Positions 1 to 10,600 of a stretch of 64,000 bases of DNA are shown piece by piece. The stretch's first letter is position 1. Each line of letters begins with the position of its first letter. The notes under the pieces are model-generated. The model worked only from the letters and a program-made list of their open reading frames with translations. It was not told where the DNA came from and did not search any database. The position numbers and the translations under genes are program-made. The stretch is taken from contig NC_066317.1 in the NCBI RefSeq assembly GCF_022539315.1, positions 45,425,935-45,489,934 on the forward strand, in the 5' to 3' direction. Source of the stretch: Serinus canaria (Eukaryota; Chordata; Aves; Passeriformes; Fringillidae).

Positions 1-1368
1 GAAGAACAAAGAGGTATAGCCTCTTTGGCTTTAGGAAATGAATACATTTGGGCTGGATACAGAAGAAAACTTCCAAGCATTAGAGAAATGACATTCTGGA
101 CCAACATTGCAATTAGAGCATGGTGCTAAACAAACTTTCTTTTAAAAAAGTAATTAGTAAGTTGAAGAACATAATTACCCAAACCATTTGCTGTGGCAGC
201 AGTGTTCCTTCCAGCTGCATCCTGAGGGTTCAGCAGGTGCAATTGACTCTGTCTTTGATTAGAAAATGAACAGAGGTGCAGCTAAAAGCAGGGCGTACCT
301 TCCTGATTCAAAGACTTTGCAGACTTCATTAAAAAGTCTGCAAAGATGTTCAAAAACATCTATTTCAGTCATAGACCAAGGGAATACTGAAGCAACTTGC
401 CAGTCAGCCATCGCAACAGAAAAATCACACAGAAGATAACAATTCTGCAAGGTGCCATTATCTTGAACTAGATAGAAATTTTAAAAGAATTAGAGGAATT
501 TTCTTGAACTAGAAGTAATTTTAAAAGAACAAATGTTAAGAGAAGTTAATTTTCAATCTGAATTTCAGTTTGGGATTTGTTTTTATATATGTTCTTTGAG
601 AAGATTGGTCAGAATACAACCAGATAAATACCATTCACTTTGGAAAGACTCATTAATATAATTTTGAAAAATTGACCCCTCAACCAGAAAAACCTAAACT
701 CAAACAGTTTCTCCAACAATGCATTGATAGTAATGTTCATCTTACAACACATACATCAGGATTTTCATATTCTTATCAGGCAGCAAGCTTCAATAGTTCA
801 ATCAGCAAGCTTATTTGACATAATTCTCCATCTGACATCTGTTGATACTGCTTCAATCTGTGACTTATGCATTTTCTGGCAAACTCATTATGGCAATAGC
901 TTTTAAAACTGCAGTTGAAATTAAAACCTGGTTTCTCTGTTCTTAAGGCAATAGTGCCATCTAGTGGGAAATATTCAGCTTTGTGTCTTATGCTGGGCAA
1001 AGGAGCCCAGTGCCTTAGACAAACAATCCCTCAAGAAAAAGAGATGCAATTTGTTTTTTTCCCTAAGTTGCTTCCCTCAAGTTAATACATAAACTTTCAT
1101 CTAAAATGCCCACTAGCCCTTCCTAGTCACTCTGGTAAGATTTCATAAGGTTTTTGCTCTGCTCCAAGGTGTTCTATAAACCACAGCCCCTGTCTGGGTA
1201 TGTGCCTAGGGAGCACAAGTCCTGCATCCTGCCAGGAGGGTCCCATGGGCAGGAGGGAGAGCACCCACCCCAACTGCAAGAAGTGCTACTCTGCATTGTC
1301 CAGCAAGACCAGCCTCGCTGACCAAGGTCATGCTGTGAGTCCTTGGCTCTGCTGCACCTGTTACACTT

Positions 1369-1369
<1 letters not shown>
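1..1369. other. Non-coding flank, no gene seen
   Basis: AT-rich sequence with no exon I can recognise on either strand. An imperfect local duplication lies near 463-530: the phrase cttgaactaga followed by attttaaaagaa occurs twice. It should belong to the intergenic space beyond the SPATA18 3' end. Confidence 0.5.
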
Positions 1370-1421
<52 letters not shown>

Positions 1422-1436
1422 CACACATACTCACAC
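1370..1436. repeat. (CA)n microsatellite
   Basis: About 60 bases of nearly pure AC dinucleotide, interrupted near its end (acgcac, acatac). The Cys-Val-rich open frames on the minus strand here are products of the repeat. Confidence 0.95.
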
Positions 1437-1649
1437 ACTAGCCAGTCACATCTTAAGCCTGCTTCTTCTGGCAACATTTTTGGACTCTTTTATCTGATTT
1501 TGTGTCTCCTCTCCTTTTAATGGCTTTTTCCCTCAGTTTCTGCAGAGTCAAACAAAAACATCTCACAAGCCAGAGATCCCCAGACACCTTTTTACATTTA
1601 AAATGCTGTCTGTCCTGCAGAGTGTAAACAATGAGGATGCATCTGGTTT

Positions 1650-3730
1650 TTCCACAAGCAGTGGGTCTTCTTTATTTCCTTTTTAATAATGGGGGTTATG
1701 CTTGCCCTTTTCCAGTCTATGTGAACTTCATGGGACTGCCATGACTTCTCAAACACAATGGATAGTGGCTTAGTCACTTACTTGGCTAGTTCCTGTGGAT
1801 GTTACTCACCAGATGTCAGGGACTTGAGCACCTTCGGGTTCCTGAGAGGTTCTCAAACTCCTTCTCCTCCTTCAGCAGACAGTTCTTTGTGGAATCTCAT
1901 CCTGCTAAGATCTTTAGCTCAGATGCTTTTACAGAGGGCTTTGACCTCAGACCATGGCAGACAGTATACTGAGGGGGAACACCTGGTCAGGTCACAGTGG
2001 GAAACATGGGTTCTTGTATTATGTAATAGAACCTTCCTATATTTTGTCAAGCTTCCAGTTTTCCTTCTCTGTTGGTTCAGGACTTTTTTCTTATAAGGTC
2101 ATGTTCAGAGTTCACCTTCCTGATTGAACCTGTGCCCCTATACCTGGCTGCATTTGCCCCACCTAAGGGGTCTTTGGAATCTAGCCTCTGTACCCTGTGC
2201 CACCGTTGTTATTTTTGTTATTAAAGTTTTTATTTTCCGGGCTATTCCATCATTCCTGTTCCTCTTTATTAGCCAGCTCCTCCCAGCTAAGCCAAGTAGG
2301 GGGATCACATTGGCTTCTAAGCCCATAGATCCCCATTTTCCAAATCCTTGATTTCACCTTCTACAACTTTGGCAATGTGGCTGGAGCACTTGCTGGTGGA
2401 GACTGAGGCAAAAAAGTCATTGAATACCTCAGTCTTCTCCATGACCTGGGTAACTAGGTCTCCTGTATTCTTCCTGAGAGGACCCACATTTTTCCCTAGT
2501 CTTTTATTGCTGATACACCTGAAGGCACTTTTTTTTAGCTATGATGCCTTTGGCAAATTTACTTCTGCTGTTGCTTTTTCTTTCCTGAACAGATCCTTGG
2601 CTTTTGGGACAATTTCTCAGTTTATCCCAGGCTACCTTTCCCTGTTTCCACCCTCTGTAAGCTACCTTTTTAAGTTTGTCCAGGAGCTCCTTGTTCATCC
2701 ATGCAGGTACCCTGGTGTTCCTCCTTGATTTCATCTTTGTAGAAATACATTGCTTTTCACCCTGGAGAGACAATCCTTGAATATCATGTAGCTCTCTAGG
2801 GCTCCTCTACCCTCCAGGGCTCTATCCCACAGCACTCTATCAAGGAGATCCTTGAAGAGACCAAAGTCTGCTTTCCTGAAGCTTGCTTCTCACTCCTCAT
2901 TTACTCAAGGATCTCAAACTACACCACTTTGTGGTCACTGCACCTCAGGCTGCCCTTGAGCTTCACATTCCCTGCCAGTTGCTCCTTGCTGGTAAGAATG
3001 AGGTCCAGCATACACTTCCCCTCATTGGTTCCTTAATCACTTAGAGAAGGAAGTTACCATCAGTGTACTTCTGAAACCTCCTGAACTGCCTGAGCCCTGC
3101 TGTGTTGCCCCTTCAATAGGTATAAGGGTGGTTGAAGTCCCTCATGGGGACCAGGGCTTGCAAACATGAGGCTACTCCTACCTGTCTGTAGTGGGCCTCA
3201 TTGACTCAGTTTTTCTGGCCAGGTGGCCTGTAGCAGTTCCCCACTAATAATGACACCTATTCCTGCCCTCCCTTTAATCCTTACCCAGTCAGCTCCTCAT
3301 CCATGCCCAGGCCAAGCTCCATGCACTCCAGCTGGTCAACAGAGAGGGCAATACCATTCATCTCCCATGCCTTTCCTTCATAAAATGCCTTTGCCCTTCC
3401 ATTCCAGCCCTCAAGACATGGGAACCATCCCACCACTTCTCAGGATGACAATATGGTCCATAGCCTGCAGGCTTGTACACGTCTTTAGTTTCTCCTGTTT
3501 ACTTCCCATCCTACTTACTTTTTTTAGAATGAGGACTTAAGCTGGGCCCCTGGTGAAGATCTCTGCCTGCAGTGGCTGGAATTCCTTGGTGCTATTCCTT
3601 CAGGTATTCTCCACTGACCTGCACACCCTCTCCAAGCTCTGGTCATCTTTTTCTGGCTCAGAGAGCCAACTGGTATGAGTGGGATGGCATGTCATCCCAC
3701 ATCTTATCCCTGTTAAATCTCTTCAGGTCT
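1650..3730 (-). mobile_element. CR1 LINE relic, ORF2 part, minus strand
   Basis: The minus strand at 2504-2773 still reads a piece of CR1 ORF2 between the endonuclease and reverse transcriptase regions; the phrases PAWMNKELLDKLKK and YRGWKQGKVAWDKLR are typical of chicken-type CR1. The flanking DNA at 1690-2480 and 2780-3700 matches the usual CR1 ORF2 text read in antisense. Frames are broken by stops and indels, so the copy is dead. Its edges are estimated by eye and it may consist of more than one fragment. Confidence 0.88.
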
Positions 3731-4275
3731 CTCCAATTTTTACACTTAAAATGCAATAAATGACTATAGTAAGAGATAACTGGACAGGACTTTTTCACTG
3801 GATTCACAACAATTACTGATCTATCAATACAATATGAAAGCCCATTAAGTGTGACACTGATGAGACCTCAAATATTTCAAGCCTACAAATACTCAGTTGC
3901 ACACTTTCAAAATACTTCTAGTATCAAACTACAAATTTTTATTATAATAATTTCTAAGTTAAAATGTATTTAAACAAGGACTATTACTGCCTTGCTAAAG
4001 GACACGTGAGCATTCATCCATAAATGTCAATAAAGACCTGGGGATTGATGTGTATTGGCAGTTTATGAATGCTCTGAGCAATTTCTGCATTGTAGTTAGA
4101 AAATTCAGTTTATCACAGGGATATATTAAAAGGCTGCTGTGTGAGACTGCCACATCCATGTGCCACATCACATGATTATTGCTATTTTCTAAAATTGTAA
4201 ATAAGAAACAATTATATTGTTTTCAAGTAACAGCTAACCTCAACATTCTTCAACATTCACCATTTAGGTTATATT
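3731..4275. other. Intergenic, no gene seen
   Basis: AT-rich sequence between the CR1 relic and the inferred SPATA18 3' end. No exon or repeat family recognised. Confidence 0.4.
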
Positions 4276-4352
4276 AAACATCCTATAAAGATGTTTATTA
4301 AAGATGTTTATTAAACATCTTATAAAGATGTTTAATATAAGATGTTTAATTA
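4276..4352. repeat. Palindromic GATGTTTA cluster at the SPATA18 3' end
   Basis: Several direct and inverted copies of GATGTTTA/TAAACATC. The segment 4303-4319 (GATGTTTATTAAACATC) is an almost perfect palindrome. Read on the minus strand the cluster contains two AATAAA hexamers (plus-strand TTTATT at 4294-4299 and 4307-4312), so it may sit at the SPATA18 cleavage site. Confidence 0.7.
4294..4312 (-). terminator. Candidate SPATA18 poly(A) signals
   Basis: Two minus-strand AATAAA hexamers lie about 380-400 bp beyond the inferred SPATA18 stop codon. They are the first perfect signals I see downstream of that stop. Transcript evidence is lacking. Confidence 0.4.
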
Positions 4353-4688
4353 ATAAGATAAACTGCATCATTTGGAATCTGGGGGAAGCAAACATTCTAG
4401 ATGCAATAATTCTATCTCCACCTGCAAGATTACATCATGGGTTCCTGACCGCTTTGCAAATTTTGCCAGATGATCGTGTACGGCAAGCACTTTTTTTTTT
4501 TTTTAAACCAAAAGAGTTTCGTTTCTAAAATTATAAATAAGCCTTCCATAATTCTAAAAAAACACACTGAACACAAACTCCATTTGGAGTGACAACCATT
4601 CATTGAGAGATTTGAGGTATTTCCGAAGAGAAACTGCACCAGCAAAGTTGTTGAATCCAGTTGTGTTGCATTGCAGGAAGATGTCCAG

Positions 4689-4699
4689 TTAGCAGCGCC
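4689..4699 (-). CDS. SPATA18: SPATA18 last coding exon
   Basis: After a strong pyrimidine tract and CCATAG acceptor, the frame gives Arg-Arg-Cys and a TAA stop. Short, so it rests on splice-site quality and phase; the human protein also ends soon after this basic tail (IRCGLPRF). Confidence 0.6.
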
Positions 4700-7600
4700 C
4701 TATGGAAGAAAAAGGGACATTTCAGTGCAACTGTATCTCTAAATTGGGTTGGCTTCAAGATAGGCACACACTCATACAGCCTGAAATCCCTCACTTCATT
4801 GTCACAACTTAGTTATCTCTTTGGAATTTGAAAGGCAGGAAGACAGCAGATGTGCAGTAGCAAACTGTCTCGTGTGTAAGGAAGGAAGCAAGTTTTACTT
4901 ACTACAGCACTGGCCACAGTGAAGGCAACAAGCAGAGAGAAACCATGACAATGGTCCAAACAGAGTGAAAAAACAAGCCTTCCTCCAAGTAAAAAATCTC
5001 AGGCTTTTTCCAAACATTAAAAAAAAGATCTAATTTAAGACTTAAAAAATCTAATTTAAGACTTGGGCAAGTATTTTAGAATCAGAGACGTTCAACATGC
5101 AATTTTGTTCTTTTGTTCAGTCGTTCAAGGGCTTAATGTGAAAACCATGAGTCACTAGGAACCAATATGCCCACTTACTTCTGACCCTCACTGTTGAAAG
5201 ACTACGGCTTCGAGGCACCTGAAAGACAAAGAGAAAAGGAAAATCAGGTGTGCTAAAGAACTGTAACCAAAAAAGCCACCTGGGGACCCATCAACATTCA
5301 GAAAATCTGCACATCTATCAGTGCAGCTCTACTGTTACTAAGTCAAGTTCAACAGTTTTCTAGTTTTTTTTCACAGCCCTCACACACACAAAAAAGGGAG
5401 CCCTACACAAAGCCTCTCACATTTTCAATATTCACATCTTAAGTTGAGGGCACCTATGTCCATTTAATAAGATGGGCTAACAACTAGAAAAATATACACA
5501 TTTTTAACAGAAATAATTAAAAACTTTTTGTAACCACACAATATGCAGAATTCTGCTGAAGTTTCACATATCTTATTTGTACCACCTTCCCTTCCTGCCC
5601 ACCCTACATTTATATTTGGCCCCTTTGATGCATTTAAATTAGGAGTAAATTTATGTCACTAAGTCCAGGAGGCAGGAACTATGCGTTGTATATGTACTCC
5701 AAAATGACTGAAACCCTTCCAGATGATGCAATGCATCTGGAAGGGCACTAAAGCAAAGGGAGTAGGGCATTCCAAGATACACAGTTGATACTTCTGAGAA
5801 TTTAACTATGATCTACTTCTCATACAGTACCTCTACTGATCATTATACCAGACAATAACTATCTGTCAGTTCAGCTTCACCTCGTTCGAGACCATCAAGC
5901 AAAGGCACTTATTCCCAGTGTTAAAATGTATATGTGGCACATCAGCATTATTAACAGGTTGCCTACATTCCTAGTTAAAATACTTGATGCTGTTAACACT
6001 ACATTTAGCTGAGGCTTACTTGACCACACAGCAGAGGACGGCCACAGCTGCAGCTTCTACTTCTAATTCTGCATCTGCGAGGACACTACAAGAGAAAAGT
6101 AGTCTCTTGTAAGTAAACCTCTTCTGAGAGAAAAGGTTTAACAAAGACACACTTTGCAAGCCATGACAGACTTGCCATGCCAGAGACAAGGTTTGAGGAC
6201 AGAGAGGAAACACCGTAAGCTTTCTCCTTAGAACAGGTTCTGACAACAACCATACATCTGCATAATTAATACATGAAGGAAAATGAACTGTTCAATCTAT
6301 ATACAGGATGAGGCACTAAAACTGAATTGATATTTGATATGCTACTCCATCCATATAGGGGACAGTTAAAAACTTATCTTTCTAAATTTTAAAAACAGTG
6401 TTGAAATCCACTGACTTCCCTTAACAAATTTCTTTAACAAAATACGTACCATAACCATTTTTTTAGTGACTACTTCTCCCTTCACAATTACAGTACCATC
6501 TTCTATCAGAGGAGGCCAGACGTGATAGGCCACAAAGGGAGCTGCGAAATCTGAGTCAAAGCTACGGAAGTACCTGTTGAAACAAACAGTACAAGAAATG
6601 TCTGCATATAAGTGCCAAAAGATAAATATGTTCCAAATCATCAATGCTGATAAAAAGTAGCTACAGCTCTAATATCTTTCCACATCACAAAAATATGTAT
6701 TCTTTATGTGATCCTGTAAAATAAATGGACTTGGAAGACAGACTTAGCAGAACATACTGTTTACTTATCCTGACAGACATTCTAATAAAGCCGTCTCACA
6801 CTTCAGAAGGCCACTAGACCTTAATTTTTGCATAAGCCCCACACAAGCCAGGGCCCCTGTGTCCACTGACAGATTAAACCTTCTGAGCAGCAATTTGGCA
6901 AACAGAGTCATCCCCTCTTCCTGGAATATCTTGCTGGAACAAGCCCTCTATAAGGAAAAATAACACATCTGGTTTTATGGATTCAAACTCACAACAAATA
7001 CCAAATAACAGAAATTGTATTAAAAGCAACACATCTATACTTTAGTAATCCAGTACAATAGTAAGTTATATAAAACAATGTCCTAACCAGAGGCACAAAG
7101 CAAGGCGTAGGGTACAACGATGTTTGACTGCTCTTTGTATCACATGTAATAAACAGATATATTTTAATTTCTACAGCTTTAATTTGCTCCATCTCTGTGT
7201 ACCACATACAAATGCTATACATGTAAACATATACCACATTTATAAAGCTAGATAGACAGACGTACATGTGTCCCACAGCAGCACACAAAAACATATTACA
7301 TGTGGTTTCTTAAGGCCATACACACCAAGTAGGTAGAGAAAGCATCGCAAGACTATTTCACAGTGTTGGTGCTTCCTAATTAAGCCAATAGCTTTGAGTG
7401 TCAAAAGCTAACTGTCCTGTGTTTGGATAGGATCACTGAGTAGTCCTGTATGATTTTGCACTCTCCTGTCGAGAGTCTACTTTCATCTTCTCTATTTCTC
7501 TCCTTGACTTCTCAAGCTCCTCACGACCTTGGCTCCATTCTATTCTAAATTATTACTAGAAACCTCCTTAGTGATGTAAGGTGTTTTGCTTTTTAGAGCA

Positions 7601-10600
7601 ATTTTTATGACCTATCAAGTCCAATTATTTTCTAGACAACATGGAAGCACACTAGAGCTCTCTGTCTGCTAAAAAAGCAGCTTGACCCTATAGAAAAAAG
7701 AAAAATTATTAACAAAATTCCCATTTTTAAGAGGCAGTTTTGGTTTTGCCCGGCTCTAAACCAGAAGAGATGGGAGTATATTAATACTCATAGGTTGTAC
7801 AGCAGCTACAACCTGGAGGTTGCAGCAAACATGTTGATGACCCTGATAATGACAGCAACTGCAAGATCTCAGTAAACATGACTTTTACAAAACAGGCCAG
7901 TAAGGAGGAACAAAGATGCAAACGTTTTTAAAAAGGCAGATAGAGACTAAGCAGGGAAAACTGATGATCATTTTCTTCTTAAATGATAAATTAAATATGC
8001 TCTTGAGACTTAAGTTTATCCAGAAAATTGCTCTCCTGTTCACAAAAAAAAATTGTTGATGTTTATGTACATGCCAGTATTTACACACTATCCTAAACCT
8101 TAAAGACGTACCAAATTCACTACAGGTCAGGGGGTTTTGCCCTAAATTACTGTTTAGCAATCTTGAACTGCTATATTAATTAGGAAATAAGTAGACTACA
8201 AAGCCTTTAATGCTAAGTCTGATTGAATATAAAGATTTCTTACATGTTCCTGTTGAAGCATTCTCCATCCACACCATAGACAATATCAAGAGGAGGAATG
8301 AGTGTCTGCATTGAATAAGCCAAACAGCACAACTCTCGAATCAAAGCGCTGATCACAACGAAATCCAGTTCTCCTGGACATGGAAGCTTTGGGTTCCTGT
8401 TCATGGAGCAAACTACTTCCTGAAAATAAACATACGTGAGTAATTTGCACTCACTAACAATTTTTTTCACAAGCAAGTATAGAAATCCCTCCTAAATATG
8501 CCTCTCAGCTTTCTACATTTAAAAATCAGTATAAAAAGCTCAAAGTAATGTTGCCATGGACTATTCCAGAAAACAACAACTTGAGAAAGAATGTGCTGCT
8601 ATGAACAAACCAAGCAAGCTATTACTGAGTCATACATATACTAGTCCTAGCAATATTGTTCTAGAAAATAAACTGCTATAAGACAAAGTCCATACAGTAA
8701 CTCTTCTTCAGGCTACAGTGCATTTCTAATTTATTTATTCTGAATTTACTACCTCCTGAAAGTGATCACCCCTGCCCTTGACTTACATGGACACTGCAAC
8801 AAACATCATACAGATCCTTGTGGCAAGCTATATAATCCAGGACAGCAACTTCAAGTGATGTAGGTCCCCCTCTGAAACATATACCCATAGTGTCTTTTAC
8901 ATTTATTTTGACCTTCCAGAAGGCCATCTTTGCCGCACGGAAAGATTCCTGCAAAAGTAAAGAACATCTAGTTAAATACAGAAGACCCAGTTTAATATTT
9001 TATCAGTTATCTCAGAAAATGAATTTAACCTACTATCATCAAAACAAGGAGGAATATATATAATACACTGCTGTAAAGGAGAAAATTAACTCATGAGGAA
9101 GGAATTCTCTGAGTGTAATTTATTTGCAGAAGAGAAAAGCTTCCCACCTAATCTTCTATATTTGCACAGGATTCCATCACATACCCAGGATCAATGCAAT
9201 CACATTCAAAGATATGAGTAACAGCATTTTATGTGCCACAGCCTAACATGTAAGACAGGAACACCTCATTTGTTGGGAAAAGAGGTTGAATTGGAGAGTG
9301 TAAACTGAATGACGGTTGAAAGAAAAAAATCTTCAGTAAGTAAATGTGCTTGGGATCATGCACATTAAGAGATGCTGCCTATCTAATACAGGTATGTGTT
9401 ACACCATTTTTATAGAAAAGAAGATTCAATACAGAAAAAATGAAGACTTTCTTCAAACTGAGTTCATGGTAAATGTGGGGTATCTAGATGGTTTCAAGGG
9501 ACCCAATTAAACTAAAAAAGCACATAGCTACAAGCATAAGGAAAGCATGATATGGAAAGATTTTCAGCTTTGTAGTGGTGTAGCATTTAATGCAGCATTC
9601 CCAAAAGAATTTTTCTAACTAAGGCAATGTTGATCACTGCAGATATTATGTACTTTTCAGACCAAATCACTTGACCAATTTCAGACTAAATTTCCCTCTT
9701 TTAGTACCCGTACAATAAATCGTTGACCCTGTTCCAATCTTGGGACACATCATGTAGGACACTTCACTGGGAGTACAATGTAGAAGTGTGAGGGGAAGAA
9801 AGAAAAATCAAAATCAAAAAGAGAAGATTTTCTTCTCTGCACTTGACAGAAATGCTAATTTACCCACAATTTAAACCACTGCAGACATAGTATTTTACAA
9901 CACACCTCCAGCCTGTAAAATAAGAAATAATATTTTTTTCTCACCACAACTGCAATGTATATTATCCTCTGCACCGTCTCCAAGTTGCAGACGTATCGCT
10001 TCAAAATGCACTCTGCCTCCAAGCGCTCTTTAGCATAAATGAAGTTATAGCGAGCTATGAGGCAGGCGCGGTATGATGCGCTGCTCCGCCTGACCCGGGG
10101 AGGTGTACAGGGCCTTGCGCAAAGGGCACGGCACTTGGAAGGACGGACACAGGGCTTCACGCAGGGCACGCAGGGTCCGCAGGGCCCACAGGGTCCACAA
10201 GGCCCGCAAGGCCCGCAGGGCCCGCAGGGCCCGCAGGGTCCGCAGGGTCCGCAGGGCCCGCAGGGTCCGCAGGGTCCGCAAGGCCCGCAGGGCCCGCAGG
10301 GCCCGCAGGGCCCGCAGGGTCCGCAGGGTCCGCAGGGTCCACAGGGTCCACAGGGTCCGCAGGGTCCACAGGGCCCGCAGGGCCCGCAGGGCCCGCAGGG
10401 CTTCACACAGGGCCTCAAACGGCATGGCAGAGGAGAGACACAGGGCCTGACACAGGGCTTGCAGGGCCTGACACAGGCCCTCGGACGGCATGGCAGGCAT
10501 GGAGAGCAGGCCCTCGGACGGCATGGCAGGCATGGAGAGCAGGCCCTCGGACGGCATGGAAAGCATGGAGAGCAGGCCCTCGGACGGCATGGAATGCATG

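Noticed and set aside
1174..1434. Cys/Val-rich minus-strand frames
   Set aside because: Translation of the CA microsatellite.
2348..2773. Open frames of 126 and 89 codons as cellular genes
   Set aside because: The 89-codon minus frame is a CR1 ORF2 fragment and the 126-codon plus frame is its antisense.
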